From: Bacteroidales bacterium
Lineage (GTDB): Bacteria > Bacteroidota > Bacteroidia > Bacteroidales > P3
Assembly: GCA_031263015.1 (NCBI GenBank)
Contig: JAISGN010000008.1
Span: forward strand, 1-64,000
Reading direction: 5' to 3'
Length of the DNA: 64,000 nucleotides
Shown piece after piece: positions 8,462 through 16,267 of the stretch. The position numbers and the translations under genes were made by a program. Below the pieces are notes generated by a model. It saw nothing but the letters and a program-made list of their open reading frames with translations. It was not told the DNA's origin and did not search any database. Position 1 is the first letter of the stretch, and the number at the start of each line of letters is the position of its first letter.

Positions 8462-9211
8462 TTATTTTTTATTAGTTCTCAACGATGCGGATTTAAACTC
8501 CGACAGAACTATCGCTGTTGCGACCGAAGCGTTAAGGCTTTCCGGTTTATTAAGATGAAGAGACAGGCGAGGTATTGTGAGAGGATGATTGACTAAGGCT
8601 TGAATTTCATTACTTATTCCAAAGGATTCGCTGCCTATAATGATGATTCCGCGAGGCGGAAGTTTGGATTGATAAATATTTTCGCCGTTTTCAACAACCG
8701 TTCCGTATATTGCAAAGTCGTCAGGCAGGCTTTTGATGAAATGTTGCAGGTTTTCATAATGCACATTTGTCCTAAAAACAGAACCCATTGAGGCTTGCAC
8801 AACCTTAGGGTTGAATACATCAACGCAATCTGGGGAACAAACTATATCTTTCACGCCAAACCAGTCGGCAAGTCGCATTATAGTACCGAGATTGCCCGGA
8901 TCTTTTATGCCATCCAAAGCAAGAATAGGACAATTATCATAATCTATTGCGACCGATTGAGGTTTGCGAACAAGACAATAGGCTTTATTGGGAGTGGAAA
9001 GCAGACTTATACGCCGCAACTCTTCATCCGTAATTATTGTTACTTGATATCGGTCGGTTATTTCTTCGTTTGCGTAAATTGCTATCAAGTCATAATTGCT
9101 GGAAAGCAACTCCTGACACATCTTAACCCCTTCCACTACGAACAGATTGTCATTGTTGCGATATTTTTCGTGCTTATATGAGGTCAGTCTCTTTAATTCT
9201 GCTTTTGTCAT
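8462..9211 (-). CDS. SpoU-family RNA 2'-O-methyltransferase (TrmH/RlmB type)
   Basis: 249 aa. An N-terminal substrate-binding domain (about 1-95) is followed by a SPOUT knot domain with motif 1 (DPGNLGTIMRLADWFGV), motif 2 (IGSESFGIS) and motif 3 (IPRLSLHLNKPESLNASVA). The N and S of motif 3 contribute to S-adenosylmethionine binding. It methylates a ribose in rRNA or tRNA; the exact site cannot be read from sequence. It stands between atpE and rplI. Confidence 0.9.
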   Translation of the reverse strand: MTKAELKRLTSYKHEKYRNNDNLFVVEGVKMCQELLSSNYDLIAIYANEEITDRYQVTIITDEELRRISLLSTPNKAYCLVRKPQSVAIDYDNCPILALDGIKDPGNLGTIMRLADWFGVKDIVCSPDCVDVFNPKVVQASMGSVFRTNVHYENLQHFIKSLPDDFAIYGTVVENGENIYQSKLPPRGIIIIGSESFGISNEIQALVNHPLTIPRLSLHLNKPESLNASVATAIVLSEFKSASLRTNKK

Positions 9212-9286
9212 ATCAGAAAAAGGGAAGCAACCTTGCGATTGCTTCCCTATATTTATGTTTTACATTATGCAACCACAGGAAAATGG

Positions 9287-9739
9287 TTACTCTGCAAAGA
9301 CTTCAAAATTTATTTCAGCCTTTATGTCTTTATAAACCGCCACATTAGCAGTGTAAGAGCCTATTTCCTTTATGGCATCTCCCTTTATAGTGATTTTCTT
9401 TCTGTCAATATCAAGGTCAAACTGGCTCTTTATCGCATCAGCTATTTGAATTGTATTAACAGAACCAAATATCTTTCCGCTTTCACTTGCCTTTGTGCCG
9501 ATGCGCAAGCCTATTACTTTATTGATTTGAGCAACCTGAGCCTCAGCATCTTTTCTTATTTTATCTTCTTTAAAGGCGCGCTGTCTGATGTTTTCTGCCA
9601 ATACTTTCTTTGCAGATGCTGTTGCAACCATAGCATATCCCTGCGGAATAAGATAGTTGTTGGCATATCCGTCTTTTACTTTTACTATTTCGTCCTTGTA
9701 ACCCAATTTGGCTACATCTTGCTTTAATATGATTTCCAT
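9287..9739 (-). CDS. rplI: 50S ribosomal protein L9
   Basis: 150 aa, full length. The N-terminal RNA-binding domain (MEIILKQDVAKLGYKDEIVKVKDGYANNYL) with its glycine- and lysine-rich loop and the long connecting helix are evident. Last gene of rpsF-rpsR-rplI, 16 bases after rpsR. Confidence 0.97.
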   Translation of the reverse strand: MEIILKQDVAKLGYKDEIVKVKDGYANNYLIPQGYAMVATASAKKVLAENIRQRAFKEDKIRKDAEAQVAQINKVIGLRIGTKASESGKIFGSVNTIQIADAIKSQFDLDIDRKKITIKGDAIKEIGSYTANVAVYKDIKAEINFEVFAE

Positions 9740-9755
9740 TTGTTATCTCCTTATT

Positions 9756-10022
9756 TTATTTTAACAAATCGGCAACATAAGGCATAAGAGCAAGATGTCT
9801 TGCACGTTTAACAGCCTGAGCCACCTTCTTTTGATATTTATTTGACGTTCCGGTCAAACGTCTTGGCAAAATCTTACCCTGTTCATTTACAAATTTCAAA
9901 AGGAAATCAGCATCCTTATAATCGATATACTTAATGCCGCTCTTTTTGAAACGACAATATTTTTTTCTTTCCGTATTTACTGCAACCGGTGTCAGATATT
10001 TTATTTCGCTTTCATTAGCCAT
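9756..10022 (-). CDS. rpsR: 30S ribosomal protein S18
   Basis: 88 aa. Contains the conserved core [17 protein letters not shown]...[20 protein letters not shown]...[15 protein letters not shown]18 binds S6 on the 30S platform. It sits 2 bases after rpsF, in the conserved S6-S18-L9 operon. Confidence 0.97.
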   Translation of the reverse strand: MANESEIKYLTPVAVNTERKKYCRFKKSGIKYIDYKDADFLLKFVNEQGKILPRRLTGTSNKYQKKVAQAVKRARHLALMPYVADLLK

Positions 10023-10024
10023 TT

Positions 10025-10426
10025 TTATTCCTCCTCGTTTTTAGATTCTACATTATTTACTTCAGGCTTTTGTTCTTTCTTTGCCTGTTGTCCTTTCAAG
10101 CCATTTGCTCTTTTCTTTTCGTTGTAAGCAATAGCATGCTTATCAAGAGCAACGGTTAAAAAACGAAGCAAAGTCTCATCGCGCTTATAATAAGTCTCCA
10201 ATTTTGCAATAACGCTACCCTCTGCCTTAAACTCAATAAGATAATAAAATCCGGTAGTTTTCTTCTGGATAGGATACGCCAGTTTTCGCATTCCCCAATT
10301 ATGTTCAAAAACAATCTCCGCATTGTTATCAGACAAGATTTTCTGATACTTCTTTACCGTTTCCTTTATCTGCTGATCAGATAAAACGGGAGTCATAATG
10401 AAAACGGTTTCATACTGATTTACCAT
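10025..10426 (-). CDS. rpsF: 30S ribosomal protein S6
   Basis: 133 aa. The ferredoxin-like fold begins [20 protein letters not shown] and includes [20 protein letters not shown]. The C-terminus carries a charged low-complexity tail (about residues 108-133) rich in K, E and N, seen in many Bacteroidota S6 proteins. First gene of its operon, with a promoter box 47 bases upstream. Confidence 0.96.
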   Translation of the reverse strand: MVNQYETVFIMTPVLSDQQIKETVKKYQKILSDNNAEIVFEHNWGMRKLAYPIQKKTTGFYYLIEFKAEGSVIAKLETYYKRDETLLRFLTVALDKHAIAYNEKKRANGLKGQQAKKEQKPEVNNVESKNEEE

Positions 10427-10472
10427 TTGTTTCTAATGTTTTATTTTAATAAATTAATTCATTTTGAGCGTG

Positions 10473-10480
10473 CAAAAGTA
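10473..10480 (-). promoter_or_regulatory. Promoter -7 box of rpsF operon
   Basis: TACTTTTG on the minus strand, directly upstream of rpsF, matches TAnnTTTG. Confidence 0.65.
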
Positions 10481-10574
10481 CAACATTTTTTTGAAACTGC
10501 CAACAAAATCAGCAAAATATTGTCTTGTTTTCACCAAACTCAGCATCCGCCCGACATTACTTTATTTGCCGATA

Positions 10575-10612
10575 ACCAAAGGCTGTTCGGCAAAAATAAA
10601 ACAGCCTTTGGT
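10575..10612. repeat. Intergenic hairpin, AAACAGCC family
   Basis: ACCAAAGGCTGTT (10575-10587) and AACAGCCTTTGGT (10600-10612) are perfect 13-bp inverted repeats around a 12-base loop. No T-run follows on either strand, so it is not an obvious terminator. Related hairpins occur near 42.6, 47.3, 52.3 and 57.1 kb. Confidence 0.75.
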
Positions 10613-10614
10613 AG

Positions 10615-10685
10615 AAATATTCTTTGATTTTATTTTAATGAAACAGCATCCTATAAAAAAATAATGTCAGTGCGACACGCACAAA
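10615..10685. repeat. Composite dispersed repeat (A unit plus B hairpin), copy 1
   Basis: An A unit (10615-10647, AAATATTC...GAAACAGC) is joined to a B unit (10663-10682, AATGTCAGTGCGACACGCAC, in which GTGCG and CGCAC pair around ACA). Bases 10632-10685 match 13144-13197 with one mismatch. It fills most of the 405-base gap between the rpsF and ferredoxin promoters; no gene is seen there. Confidence 0.8.
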
Positions 10686-10790
10686 CAGCCTTTGGTGAGA
10701 ATGGTATCCGACAGGGCGTCCGCATGGTGAAGGAGGCGGCAAAAATAAAGAAATTCCGTTGCGATATGGTATGGTTTGCAAAAAATGTTA

Positions 10791-10798
10791 TACTTTTG
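10791..10798 (+). promoter_or_regulatory. Promoter -7 box of ferredoxin gene
   Basis: TACTTTTG matches TAnnTTTG, 33 bases before the ferredoxin ATG. Confidence 0.6.
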
Positions 10799-10831
10799 CA
10801 CCTTAATATAAACCCAAAAATATTTTAAGTC

Positions 10832-11002
10832 ATGGCTTATAAAATTAGTGAAGATTGTGTTGCGTGCGGCACATGTATTGATGAATGTCCTGTTGGGGCT
10901 ATCTCGGAAGGCGATATCTACTCTATTGATGCTGCAAAATGTACTGATTGCGGCACATGTGCGGATGTATGCCCTGTTGAGGCTATTGCTCCTGAGGCAT
11001 AA
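10832..11002 (+). CDS. 2[4Fe-4S] ferredoxin
   Basis: 56 aa electron carrier of clostridial type. Two cluster motifs are visible: CVACGTCIDECP at residues 9-20 and CTDCGTCADVCP at 37-48 (each CxxCxxCxxxCP). The length is standard for this family. It would accept electrons from oxidoreductases of anaerobic metabolism such as pyruvate:ferredoxin oxidoreductase. It has its own promoter and a terminator right after the stop, so it is monocistronic. Confidence 0.95.
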   Translation: MAYKISEDCVACGTCIDECPVGAISEGDIYSIDAAKCTDCGTCADVCPVEAIAPEA

Positions 11003-11013
11003 GTCATTTATCA

Positions 11014-11050
11014 AAGCCCTGTGAGCATTCCTTGCAGGGCTTGTTTATTT
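11014..11050 (+). terminator. Terminator of ferredoxin gene
   Basis: AAGCCCTG (11014-11021) pairs with CAGGGCTT (11035-11042), followed by GTTTATTT. A GTG inside this stem (11021) is therefore not a credible start for the next gene. Confidence 0.7.
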
Positions 11051-11059
11051 GCATTAATT

Positions 11060-11719
11060 ATGAAGAACAAAGAACTCGGAGAAGCAATTGTTAAGAAAAA
11101 TCAATTGCTTAATTGTGTCTATAATAACACGTTTGAAACCTTCAATAAGTTTAAATCGGCATCCTCAAACATCATTTCCGAATTTTCAAAAGCCTATTCC
11201 GATAAAGATTTTCTTTATACCGACAAAGGGGAATTTGAGTTTAATATTCGCTTTGGTGCTGATGTGCTGGTTTTTTCAATGCATACGAATGTTTTTGAGT
11301 TTTCTCGCTTGCATGAAGTAATGAAATTGCCTTACATAAAGGAGGATAAAGAGCGTTCTTTCTGCGGAATGATAAACATATACGACTTTTTAACCGATTC
11401 TTTTGATTATCATAGAGAAAATGACCTCGGTTACCTGATAGGAAGGTTGTTTATCAACAAAGAAAAACACTATTTTATTGAGGGCAAACGCGAGATTGGT
11501 CTGTTGTTTAATAATTTCAATACCTCTGTTGTCAATGAAGATGCGATTGAAGATATAATTCGTTCGGCTATGGAGTACGCTAATAGCTTTGATTTGCTCA
11601 CTCCACCTTTTGAAGACGTTAAATGCATAACCGTAGGTGAAGTTTTAGAGATACCAACTAAGAGGAAACAAATCACAGCCAAGCGTTTAGGATTTGAATT
11701 TAAGGAAGATATAAATTAA
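11060..11719 (+). CDS. Conserved hypothetical protein, 219 aa
   Basis: Soluble protein without signal peptide or membrane helix; I do not recognise a named domain. It has a compact mixed alpha/beta character, with conserved-looking segments FNIRFGADVLVFSMHTNVFEF and GYLIGRLFINKEKHYFIEGK. Proteins of this kind appear in many Bacteroidales genomes as unnamed families. The start at 11060 (MKNKELGEAI) is preferred because upstream in-frame codons fall in the ferredoxin terminator. It is followed by a separate tRNA-Glu promoter. Confidence 0.75.
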   Translation: MKNKELGEAIVKKNQLLNCVYNNTFETFNKFKSASSNIISEFSKAYSDKDFLYTDKGEFEFNIRFGADVLVFSMHTNVFEFSRLHEVMKLPYIKEDKERSFCGMINIYDFLTDSFDYHRENDLGYLIGRLFINKEKHYFIEGKREIGLLFNNFNTSVVNEDAIEDIIRSAMEYANSFDLLTPPFEDVKCITVGEVLEIPTKRKQITAKRLGFEFKEDIN

Positions 11720-11753
11720 CAGCAGATAAAACACTTATTTTTTCAGTGAAAAA

Positions 11754-11784
11754 TTTGTCAATTGTAAAAATTGTTGTACCTTTG
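11754..11784 (+). promoter_or_regulatory. Promoter of tRNA-Glu/rpsT
   Basis: TTTG at 11754-11757, then 19 bases, then TACCTTTG at 11777-11784. This is a close match to the Bacteroidota consensus and the best-formed promoter in the window. Confidence 0.75.
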
Positions 11785-11811
11785 CAGCCTCAAAAAACGG
11801 AGAAATAGTTT

Positions 11812-11887
11812 GCCCCGTTCGTCTAGTCTGGTCTAGGACGCAAGATTTTCATTCTTGAAATCAGGGGTTCAAATCCCCTACGGGGTA
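11812..11887 (+). tRNA. tRNA-Glu (anticodon TTC)
   Basis: 76 bases fold as a cloverleaf: acceptor GCCCCGT with ACGGGGT (first pair G-T), D arm GTCT...GGAC, anticodon arm CAAGA-TTTTCAT-TCTTG with anticodon TTC, variable loop of 5, T arm AGGGG-TTCAAAT-CCCCT, discriminator A. CCA is not encoded. rpsT follows after 22 bases and probably shares the transcript. Confidence 0.96.
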
Positions 11888-11909
11888 CTGATTAAAAAAG
11901 GGAATTGAT

Positions 11910-12161
11910 ATGGCAAACCATAAAAGCGCATTAAAGAGAATTCGTGCGAACGAAAAGAAAAAATTAGCCAATCGTTACTATGCAAAGACGATGAGGCACA
12001 TGCTTAGAGATTTTAGGGCTTTAACCAATAAGGCAGAGGCTGAACAAGCGTTGCCAAAGCTCGTTTCTACTATTGACAGGTTAGCAAAAAGAACCGTTAT
12101 TCACAAAAACAAGGCTGCTAACTTGAAATCAAAATGCATGAAGCAAGTATCGGCATTATAA
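11910..12161 (+). CDS. rpsT: 30S ribosomal protein S20
   Basis: 83 aa, three-helix basic protein that binds 16S rRNA. Starts [26 protein letters not shown], the family hallmark, and contains [19 protein letters not shown]. It lies between tRNA-Glu and a strong terminator. Confidence 0.96.
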   Translation: MANHKSALKRIRANEKKKLANRYYAKTMRHMLRDFRALTNKAEAEQALPKLVSTIDRLAKRTVIHKNKAANLKSKCMKQVSAL

Positions 12162-12184
12162 AAAGAAGAACCAAAACACAGAAT

Positions 12185-12217
12185 AGGCTTCTCCATTTTA
12201 CATGGAGGGGCTTTTTT
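12185..12217 (+). terminator. Terminator after rpsT
   Basis: A 12-bp stem (AGGCTTCTCCAT with ATGGAGGGGCTT, three G-T pairs), loop TTTAC, is followed by a T-run. It covers an upstream in-frame ATG of the tatD frame, so tatD should start later. Confidence 0.8.
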
Positions 12218-12225
12218 ATTGCCAT

Positions 12226-12993
12226 ATGCAGTTTGTAGATACTCATTCGCACTTATATGACGAGATTTTCTCACAAGACGGCTCTCTTACGCTGCAAAGA
12301 GCAAAGGATAACGGCGTTTCCAAGATTTTTTTACCCAATATAGACGAGCAATCCATTGAACCGATGTTGGCATTGGCTGCTACGGATTCGTGTTTTGAGA
12401 CAATGATTGGTTTGCATCCCACTTCCGTATCACAAAACGCCGAATCACAACTCCAAACCCTCCTTTCATACCTCCGAAAGCCCAATTCATTTAGGGCAAT
12501 AGGCGAAATCGGAATAGATTTATATTGGAGTAGCGAGCGAAAAGCAGAACAGATTTTCGCCTTTGAAGAACAGATGAGATGGAGTGCCGAATACAATCTG
12601 CCGGTTGCAATCCATAATCGCAACGCCTTTGATGAAATTCTGACAAGTCTTCACAAACTCAACCGCAAATCATACAAGGGCATCTTCCATTGCTTCTCCG
12701 GCGACGAGCATCAGGCACATCAACTAATTGAAATGGGATTTGCGTTGGGAATAGGCGGCGTTTTAACATTCAAAAACAGCACCCTGCCGCAGGCTATCAA
12801 GCAAATACCATTACAAAACATCGTTTTGGAAACGGATAGTCCTTATCTAGCTCCCGTGCCTCATCGTGGCAAACGCAACGAAAGTGCTTATATTCCGATA
12901 ATTGCTCAAAAACTCGCCGACATTAAAGATATAACGCTTGCCGAAGTAGCGAAAGAGACCACAGAAACGGCTTTGTCGCTGCTTTTACCTTAA
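12226..12993 (+). CDS. tatD: TatD-family metal-dependent DNase
   Basis: 255 aa TIM-barrel hydrolase. Metal-binding HxH is in VDTHSHLYDE (about residues 4-13). Further family motifs are GEIGIDLYW, VAIHNRNAF, FHCFSGD and ETDSPYLAP, in the expected order. The family acts as 3'-5' exonuclease/DNase and D-aminoacyl-tRNA deacylase-like enzymes, so the cellular substrate is uncertain. Start 12226 (MQFVDTHSH) is chosen because the longer frame begins inside the rpsT terminator. Confidence 0.92.
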   Translation: MQFVDTHSHLYDEIFSQDGSLTLQRAKDNGVSKIFLPNIDEQSIEPMLALAATDSCFETMIGLHPTSVSQNAESQLQTLLSYLRKPNSFRAIGEIGIDLYWSSERKAEQIFAFEEQMRWSAEYNLPVAIHNRNAFDEILTSLHKLNRKSYKGIFHCFSGDEHQAHQLIEMGFALGIGGVLTFKNSTLPQAIKQIPLQNIVLETDSPYLAPVPHRGKRNESAYIPIIAQKLADIKDITLAEVAKETTETALSLLLP

Positions 12994-13084
12994 TAAATCA
13001 CAACATTTTCCCCTTTCCGTAGAGCGGTATGCCTTATAAATGCGATAATATGCCGCATAATTGACGGCATTCGGCGTTTGGGAA

Positions 13085-13197
13085 AAATATTCCTTGATTT
13101 CATTTTAATTAAACAGCCTTTCGTCAGCACGAAACAGCCTTTCATTTTAATGAAACAGCATCTTATAAAAAAATAATGTCAGTGCGACACGCACAAA
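13085..13197. repeat. Composite dispersed repeat (A unit, AAACAGCC modules, B hairpin), copy 2
   Basis: An A unit at 13085-13117 is followed by GAAACAGCC modules and a second half-A plus B unit (13144-13197), which matches copy 1 with one mismatch in 54 bases. The B hairpin GTGCGACACGCAC is at 13182-13194. This fills much of the 395-base gap between tatD and birA; the rest is the birA promoter and leader. Confidence 0.8.
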
Positions 13198-13252
13198 TGC
13201 TGTTTTATTAGCACAAAAGTTTGCAATAAGCCTGCGAAAGAAAGATTTGTTG

Positions 13253-13260
13253 TAATTTTG
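13253..13260 (+). promoter_or_regulatory. Promoter -7 box of birA
   Basis: TAATTTTG matches TAnnTTTG. It implies a leader of about 120 bases before the birA ATG, longer than at other genes here. Confidence 0.55.
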
Positions 13261-13388
13261 CAGCCTTAGAAATTGCTTAAACAAGTAGTTATCAACCTAA
13301 AACAAATAAACAATGTGCCCGAACCTGCTATCGGCATCGTCTGACCTGCTACGGATGGCGTGAGATGCGATAAGCGGAGACGGAAATA

Positions 13389-14135
13389 ATGATACGAAAA
13401 AATATGTGCTTTAATATACGCCGTTTTAACTACCTTGACTCAACGCAAACCGCACTTGCATCAGCGGATAAGGCGGAACATCTGCCTCAATGGACGGTCT
13501 ATCTTGCTCAATGCCAGAAACACGGCAAGGGACAGATGCAAAATTCGTGGGAAAGCGAGGATGGGAAAAATTTAACCTTTTCTCTCTTGCTCAAGCCTTT
13601 GTTTTTGCAGCCTTCGGAGCAGTTTCATCTTACGCAAATCCTGTCGTTGGGCGTTACGGACTTCCTTCAAAAATATATTGCGAACGAAGAGATAAAAATA
13701 AAGTGGTCTAATGATATTTATATCAGGAATAAGAAAATCTGTGGTATGCTTGTGCAAAATATTATTATGGGAGAGGAGTTTTGTAAGGCATATTGCGGCA
13801 TCGGACTGAACGTTAATCAGACGCTTTTCACCTCTGCTCAAAATCCTACGTCTCTTGCGATGGAGAATGGCAGGACTTACGATTTGGATATGCTGTTCAG
13901 CGAGTTGTTGGAGGCGTTGCATAAGAGGTATGAGGGCTTTGATGATGCTGCGAAGACGAAAGCGGAGTATATTGACAGGCTTCTGTATTTTAATCAGATG
14001 AGGCATTATGTTTATAAGGGCGAAGATATTGATGCAAAGATAGTTGATGTCGACAAATACGGCAATCTGCAATTGGAAACAAGCGATAATCGTCATATAG
14101 AGGCGGAACAAAAAGAGATTGTCTTTGTTCATTGA
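13389..14135 (+). CDS. birA: Biotin--[acetyl-CoA carboxylase] ligase (class I, no DNA-binding domain)
   Basis: 248 aa. Activates biotin to biotinyl-AMP and transfers it to a lysine of carboxylase carrier proteins. The biotin/ATP-binding loop is KHGKGQMQNSWESEDGKN (the usual GRGRRGR core is diverged), followed by the catalytic KWSNDIYI (normally KWPND) and the C-terminal domain. It begins directly with the catalytic domain, without the helix-turn-helix of regulatory BirA, so autoregulation through biotin is not expected. It has an unusually long GC-rich leader. Confidence 0.9.
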   Translation: MIRKNMCFNIRRFNYLDSTQTALASADKAEHLPQWTVYLAQCQKHGKGQMQNSWESEDGKNLTFSLLLKPLFLQPSEQFHLTQILSLGVTDFLQKYIANEEIKIKWSNDIYIRNKKICGMLVQNIIMGEEFCKAYCGIGLNVNQTLFTSAQNPTSLAMENGRTYDLDMLFSELLEALHKRYEGFDDAAKTKAEYIDRLLYFNQMRHYVYKGEDIDAKIVDVDKYGNLQLETSDNRHIEAEQKEIVFVH

Positions 14136-14221
14136 GGTCATCGTTGCAAATGCGGTGGCAAAAAGCCGTCTGCATAAATCCGAACGCAGTATGGCATTAG
14201 CAGACTTTGAAGAAATTGTTG

Positions 14222-14229
14222 TATTTTTG
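14222..14229 (+). promoter_or_regulatory. Promoter -7 box of coaX
   Basis: TATTTTTG matches TAnnTTTG, 48 bases before the coaX ATG. Confidence 0.55.
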
Positions 14230-14277
14230 TTGTTGCAAATGCGGATATAAGAGATTTTTCACAGGAAACGAACAATA

Positions 14278-15030
14278 ATGATTTTAGTAATTGACCAGGG
14301 GAACACAAGATGTAAGTTGGCTCTTTTTGATGAGGGCAAGATGATAAAGGTTGCTGCTTTTGAGGATTTGGATGAGCAAACGTTTTCCAAATGGACAGCG
14401 TCTAATGACATAAAGCAAAGTATTTATTCTTCGGTTGCTCAAATGCCCGATTTTCTGCTTGATTACTGCCGAACAAAGGCTGTTTCCTTTCGCACGATGG
14501 CTTTAAGGCAGGACGCAATTGCAATACATAATTTGCAGAATCTTCCTTTGCATATCGGCGAAGACCTTTTGGCTCTGGCGGTTTATGCTCAGCTGACGCA
14601 CAAAGAAGGTTATAAGTTGATTATATCTATGGGGACGTGTATCACTTATGAGACCATTTTGTCGGACGGCACTTACGGCGGCGGCAGCATAGCTCCCGGA
14701 ATGAGTATGCGGGCAAAAGCCTTGAAGAGATATACTAATCAACTGCCGGAAGTAGATATGCTGGCTTATATACGGCAATATGGAGATAGCGTCTTTGACC
14801 ATAGCAACGCCACAGAGCGTGCTATCGGCAGCGGAGTTTATATCGGCATAACGGGAGAGGTCAAAGAGCAGATTAATATCTTCTTACAAAAGTATAAATC
14901 AGCACCTTGTCATATATTTTTAACGGGTGGAGACGCTGCTTTCTTCTTTCCGCATCTTGTTTCTTCAATAAATGTTGTTGAGAATATGGTTCTTAAAGGT
15001 ATGGCTGCACTTGCGTTGCGTCTTACATAG
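14278..15030 (+). CDS. coaX: Type III pantothenate kinase
   Basis: 250 aa, first committed step of CoA synthesis (pantothenate to 4'-phosphopantothenate). ASKHA-fold motifs are visible: phosphate loop MILVIDQGNTRCKLALFD at the N-terminus, the MGTCITYETI strand near residue 120, and GGGSIAPGMSMR after it, with TGGDA near the C-terminus. Its 3' end overlaps the convergent abortive-infection-like gene by 8 bases. Confidence 0.94.
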   Translation: MILVIDQGNTRCKLALFDEGKMIKVAAFEDLDEQTFSKWTASNDIKQSIYSSVAQMPDFLLDYCRTKAVSFRTMALRQDAIAIHNLQNLPLHIGEDLLALAVYAQLTHKEGYKLIISMGTCITYETILSDGTYGGGSIAPGMSMRAKALKRYTNQLPEVDMLAYIRQYGDSVFDHSNATERAIGSGVYIGITGEVKEQINIFLQKYKSAPCHIFLTGGDAAFFFPHLVSSINVVENMVLKGMAALALRLT

Positions 15031-16048
15031 CTTCAAACAATGTATCCTTATCGTTTAATGGCTCATGGTCTGATTTTATTTTGCTAAAAATAGATTCTAA
15101 ATCAAAATCTTCAATTATCATCTCAGGCTTAACATTATGTATCATCCTGAAATCAGTAAGGAAATGATTGTCTTTATCTTCCCATTTAGCACCATAGCCT
15201 GATAGCCAATTATAAAACAATAAAGCCTGTTCTTCATTAGACATTGACGCTCTCAATATTCGCAAATAATTTCTTTTTTCCTCATAGGTCAAAAAATCCT
15301 TTGATACAACGTATTTTACTGTTTGAAATAAATGTCTGTAATAAAGTCCTAACGAAGAAGAATGACCATCGAATGGAATAAAATCAACTTTTCTGGGTTT
15401 GTAGGATGCTAGTATTCCATATTCTTCGCTGGCAAGTTTTTCGACAAGAGTTAGTTTTTTAGGGTTTCTATATTCAATCAAAAACTCTAATAAGTTTTCT
15501 GGATACTTTTTATCTAATCTTTTGTTCTCAATTCCATTCCACACAAAAGAATACGCTTCGCCAAGACAAGATGCTGATTCAAACCGATTTTCGTTCTGTG
15601 TTATTGCTTTGTTAATGTGATATGCAATATTTATTTCTTCTATAATATAGTCCAATGCTCTTCTGCCAGATATAATTTGTGTTGTTTTTATATCATTTTC
15701 CCAATAATGAAAAGGCTCTACTGATATTTCAGCAATATTTTCTTTATGTGTTTTTAGCATTTCAAAGAATTGACTCTCAAATTGATTTATCTTAAACTGC
15801 CTCTTTTGAATTTCATTTGCTTTATATTGCATATAGAAAGCCAGAAACATAACTATTATACTTGCAATGCCAATAAACGGATTCATTATCCCACCAAGAG
15901 TATCGCCGATTTGCCCGGTTTCTGTGAAATCAATCAAAGAATATTTTGTTATGAGATATGGTGAAGCAAAAGCAATAATTATAAGAAATATTGCAATGCC
16001 AATAAGCCACAATGAGAGTTTATCAAAAGTTCTAAATTTGTTTTTCAT
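15023..16048 (-). CDS. Putative phage abortive infection protein (AbiC-like, putAbiC family)
   Basis: 341 aa. Two membrane helices lie near the N-terminus (about residues 11-35 and 50-75, the second ending AFYMQYKANEIQ), followed by KRQFKINQFESQFFEMLKTHKENI. This arrangement and motif resemble the putative phage abortive infection family (PF16872). The remainder is a helical soluble domain. A role in phage defence is inferred from the family; the mechanism is unknown. Start 16048 (MKNKFRTF) is chosen because the longer frame would begin inside the -7 box at 16076-16083. It is a lone gene between coaX and the rplQ terminator, so it looks like a single-gene insertion. Confidence 0.72.
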   Translation of the reverse strand: MKNKFRTFDKLSLWLIGIAIFLIIIAFASPYLITKYSLIDFTETGQIGDTLGGIMNPFIGIASIIVMFLAFYMQYKANEIQKRQFKINQFESQFFEMLKTHKENIAEISVEPFHYWENDIKTTQIISGRRALDYIIEEINIAYHINKAITQNENRFESASCLGEAYSFVWNGIENKRLDKKYPENLLEFLIEYRNPKKLTLVEKLASEEYGILASYKPRKVDFIPFDGHSSSLGLYYRHLFQTVKYVVSKDFLTYEEKRNYLRILRASMSNEEQALLFYNWLSGYGAKWEDKDNHFLTDFRMIHNVKPEMIIEDFDLESIFSKIKSDHEPLNDKDTLFEAM

Positions 16049-16075
16049 TGTATAATTTGCATTTATTTTATCTTG

Positions 16076-16083
16076 CAAAGATA
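16076..16083 (-). promoter_or_regulatory. Promoter -7 box of AbiC-like gene
   Basis: TATCTTTG on the minus strand matches TAnnTTTG. It decides the start of the downstream gene in favour of 16048. Confidence 0.6.
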
Positions 16084-16206
16084 TTTATATTATTTCAAAA
16101 CGCTATTGCCTCTTTTAGAATGCGGCTCTAATCTTTTGTTATCAAGCATTATTTTACGCAAATGCGAAGACAGAAAACTGCTCTTTGAAAAGAATTGAAA
16201 AACAAA

Positions 16207-16236
16207 AAGCCCTAATCCAATAAGGATTTAGGGCTT
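16207..16236 (-). terminator. Terminator of the ribosomal protein superoperon
   Basis: AAGCCCTAA pairs with TTAGGGCTT and an inner TCC/GGA. On the minus strand it is followed by TTTTTGTTTTT. It ends the rpsL-to-rplQ transcription unit after rplQ. Confidence 0.8.
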
Positions 16237-16267
16237 AATTATGAAGCAATTTGGATTTTTCTTTTTA

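Noticed and set aside
10667-11014. Minus-strand 115-codon frame opposite the ferredoxin gene
   Set aside because: Antisense to a clear 2[4Fe-4S] ferredoxin; its cysteines come from the repeated motif on the other strand.
11021-11059. GTG-started extension of the 219-aa hypothetical protein
   Set aside because: The GTG lies inside the ferredoxin terminator stem.
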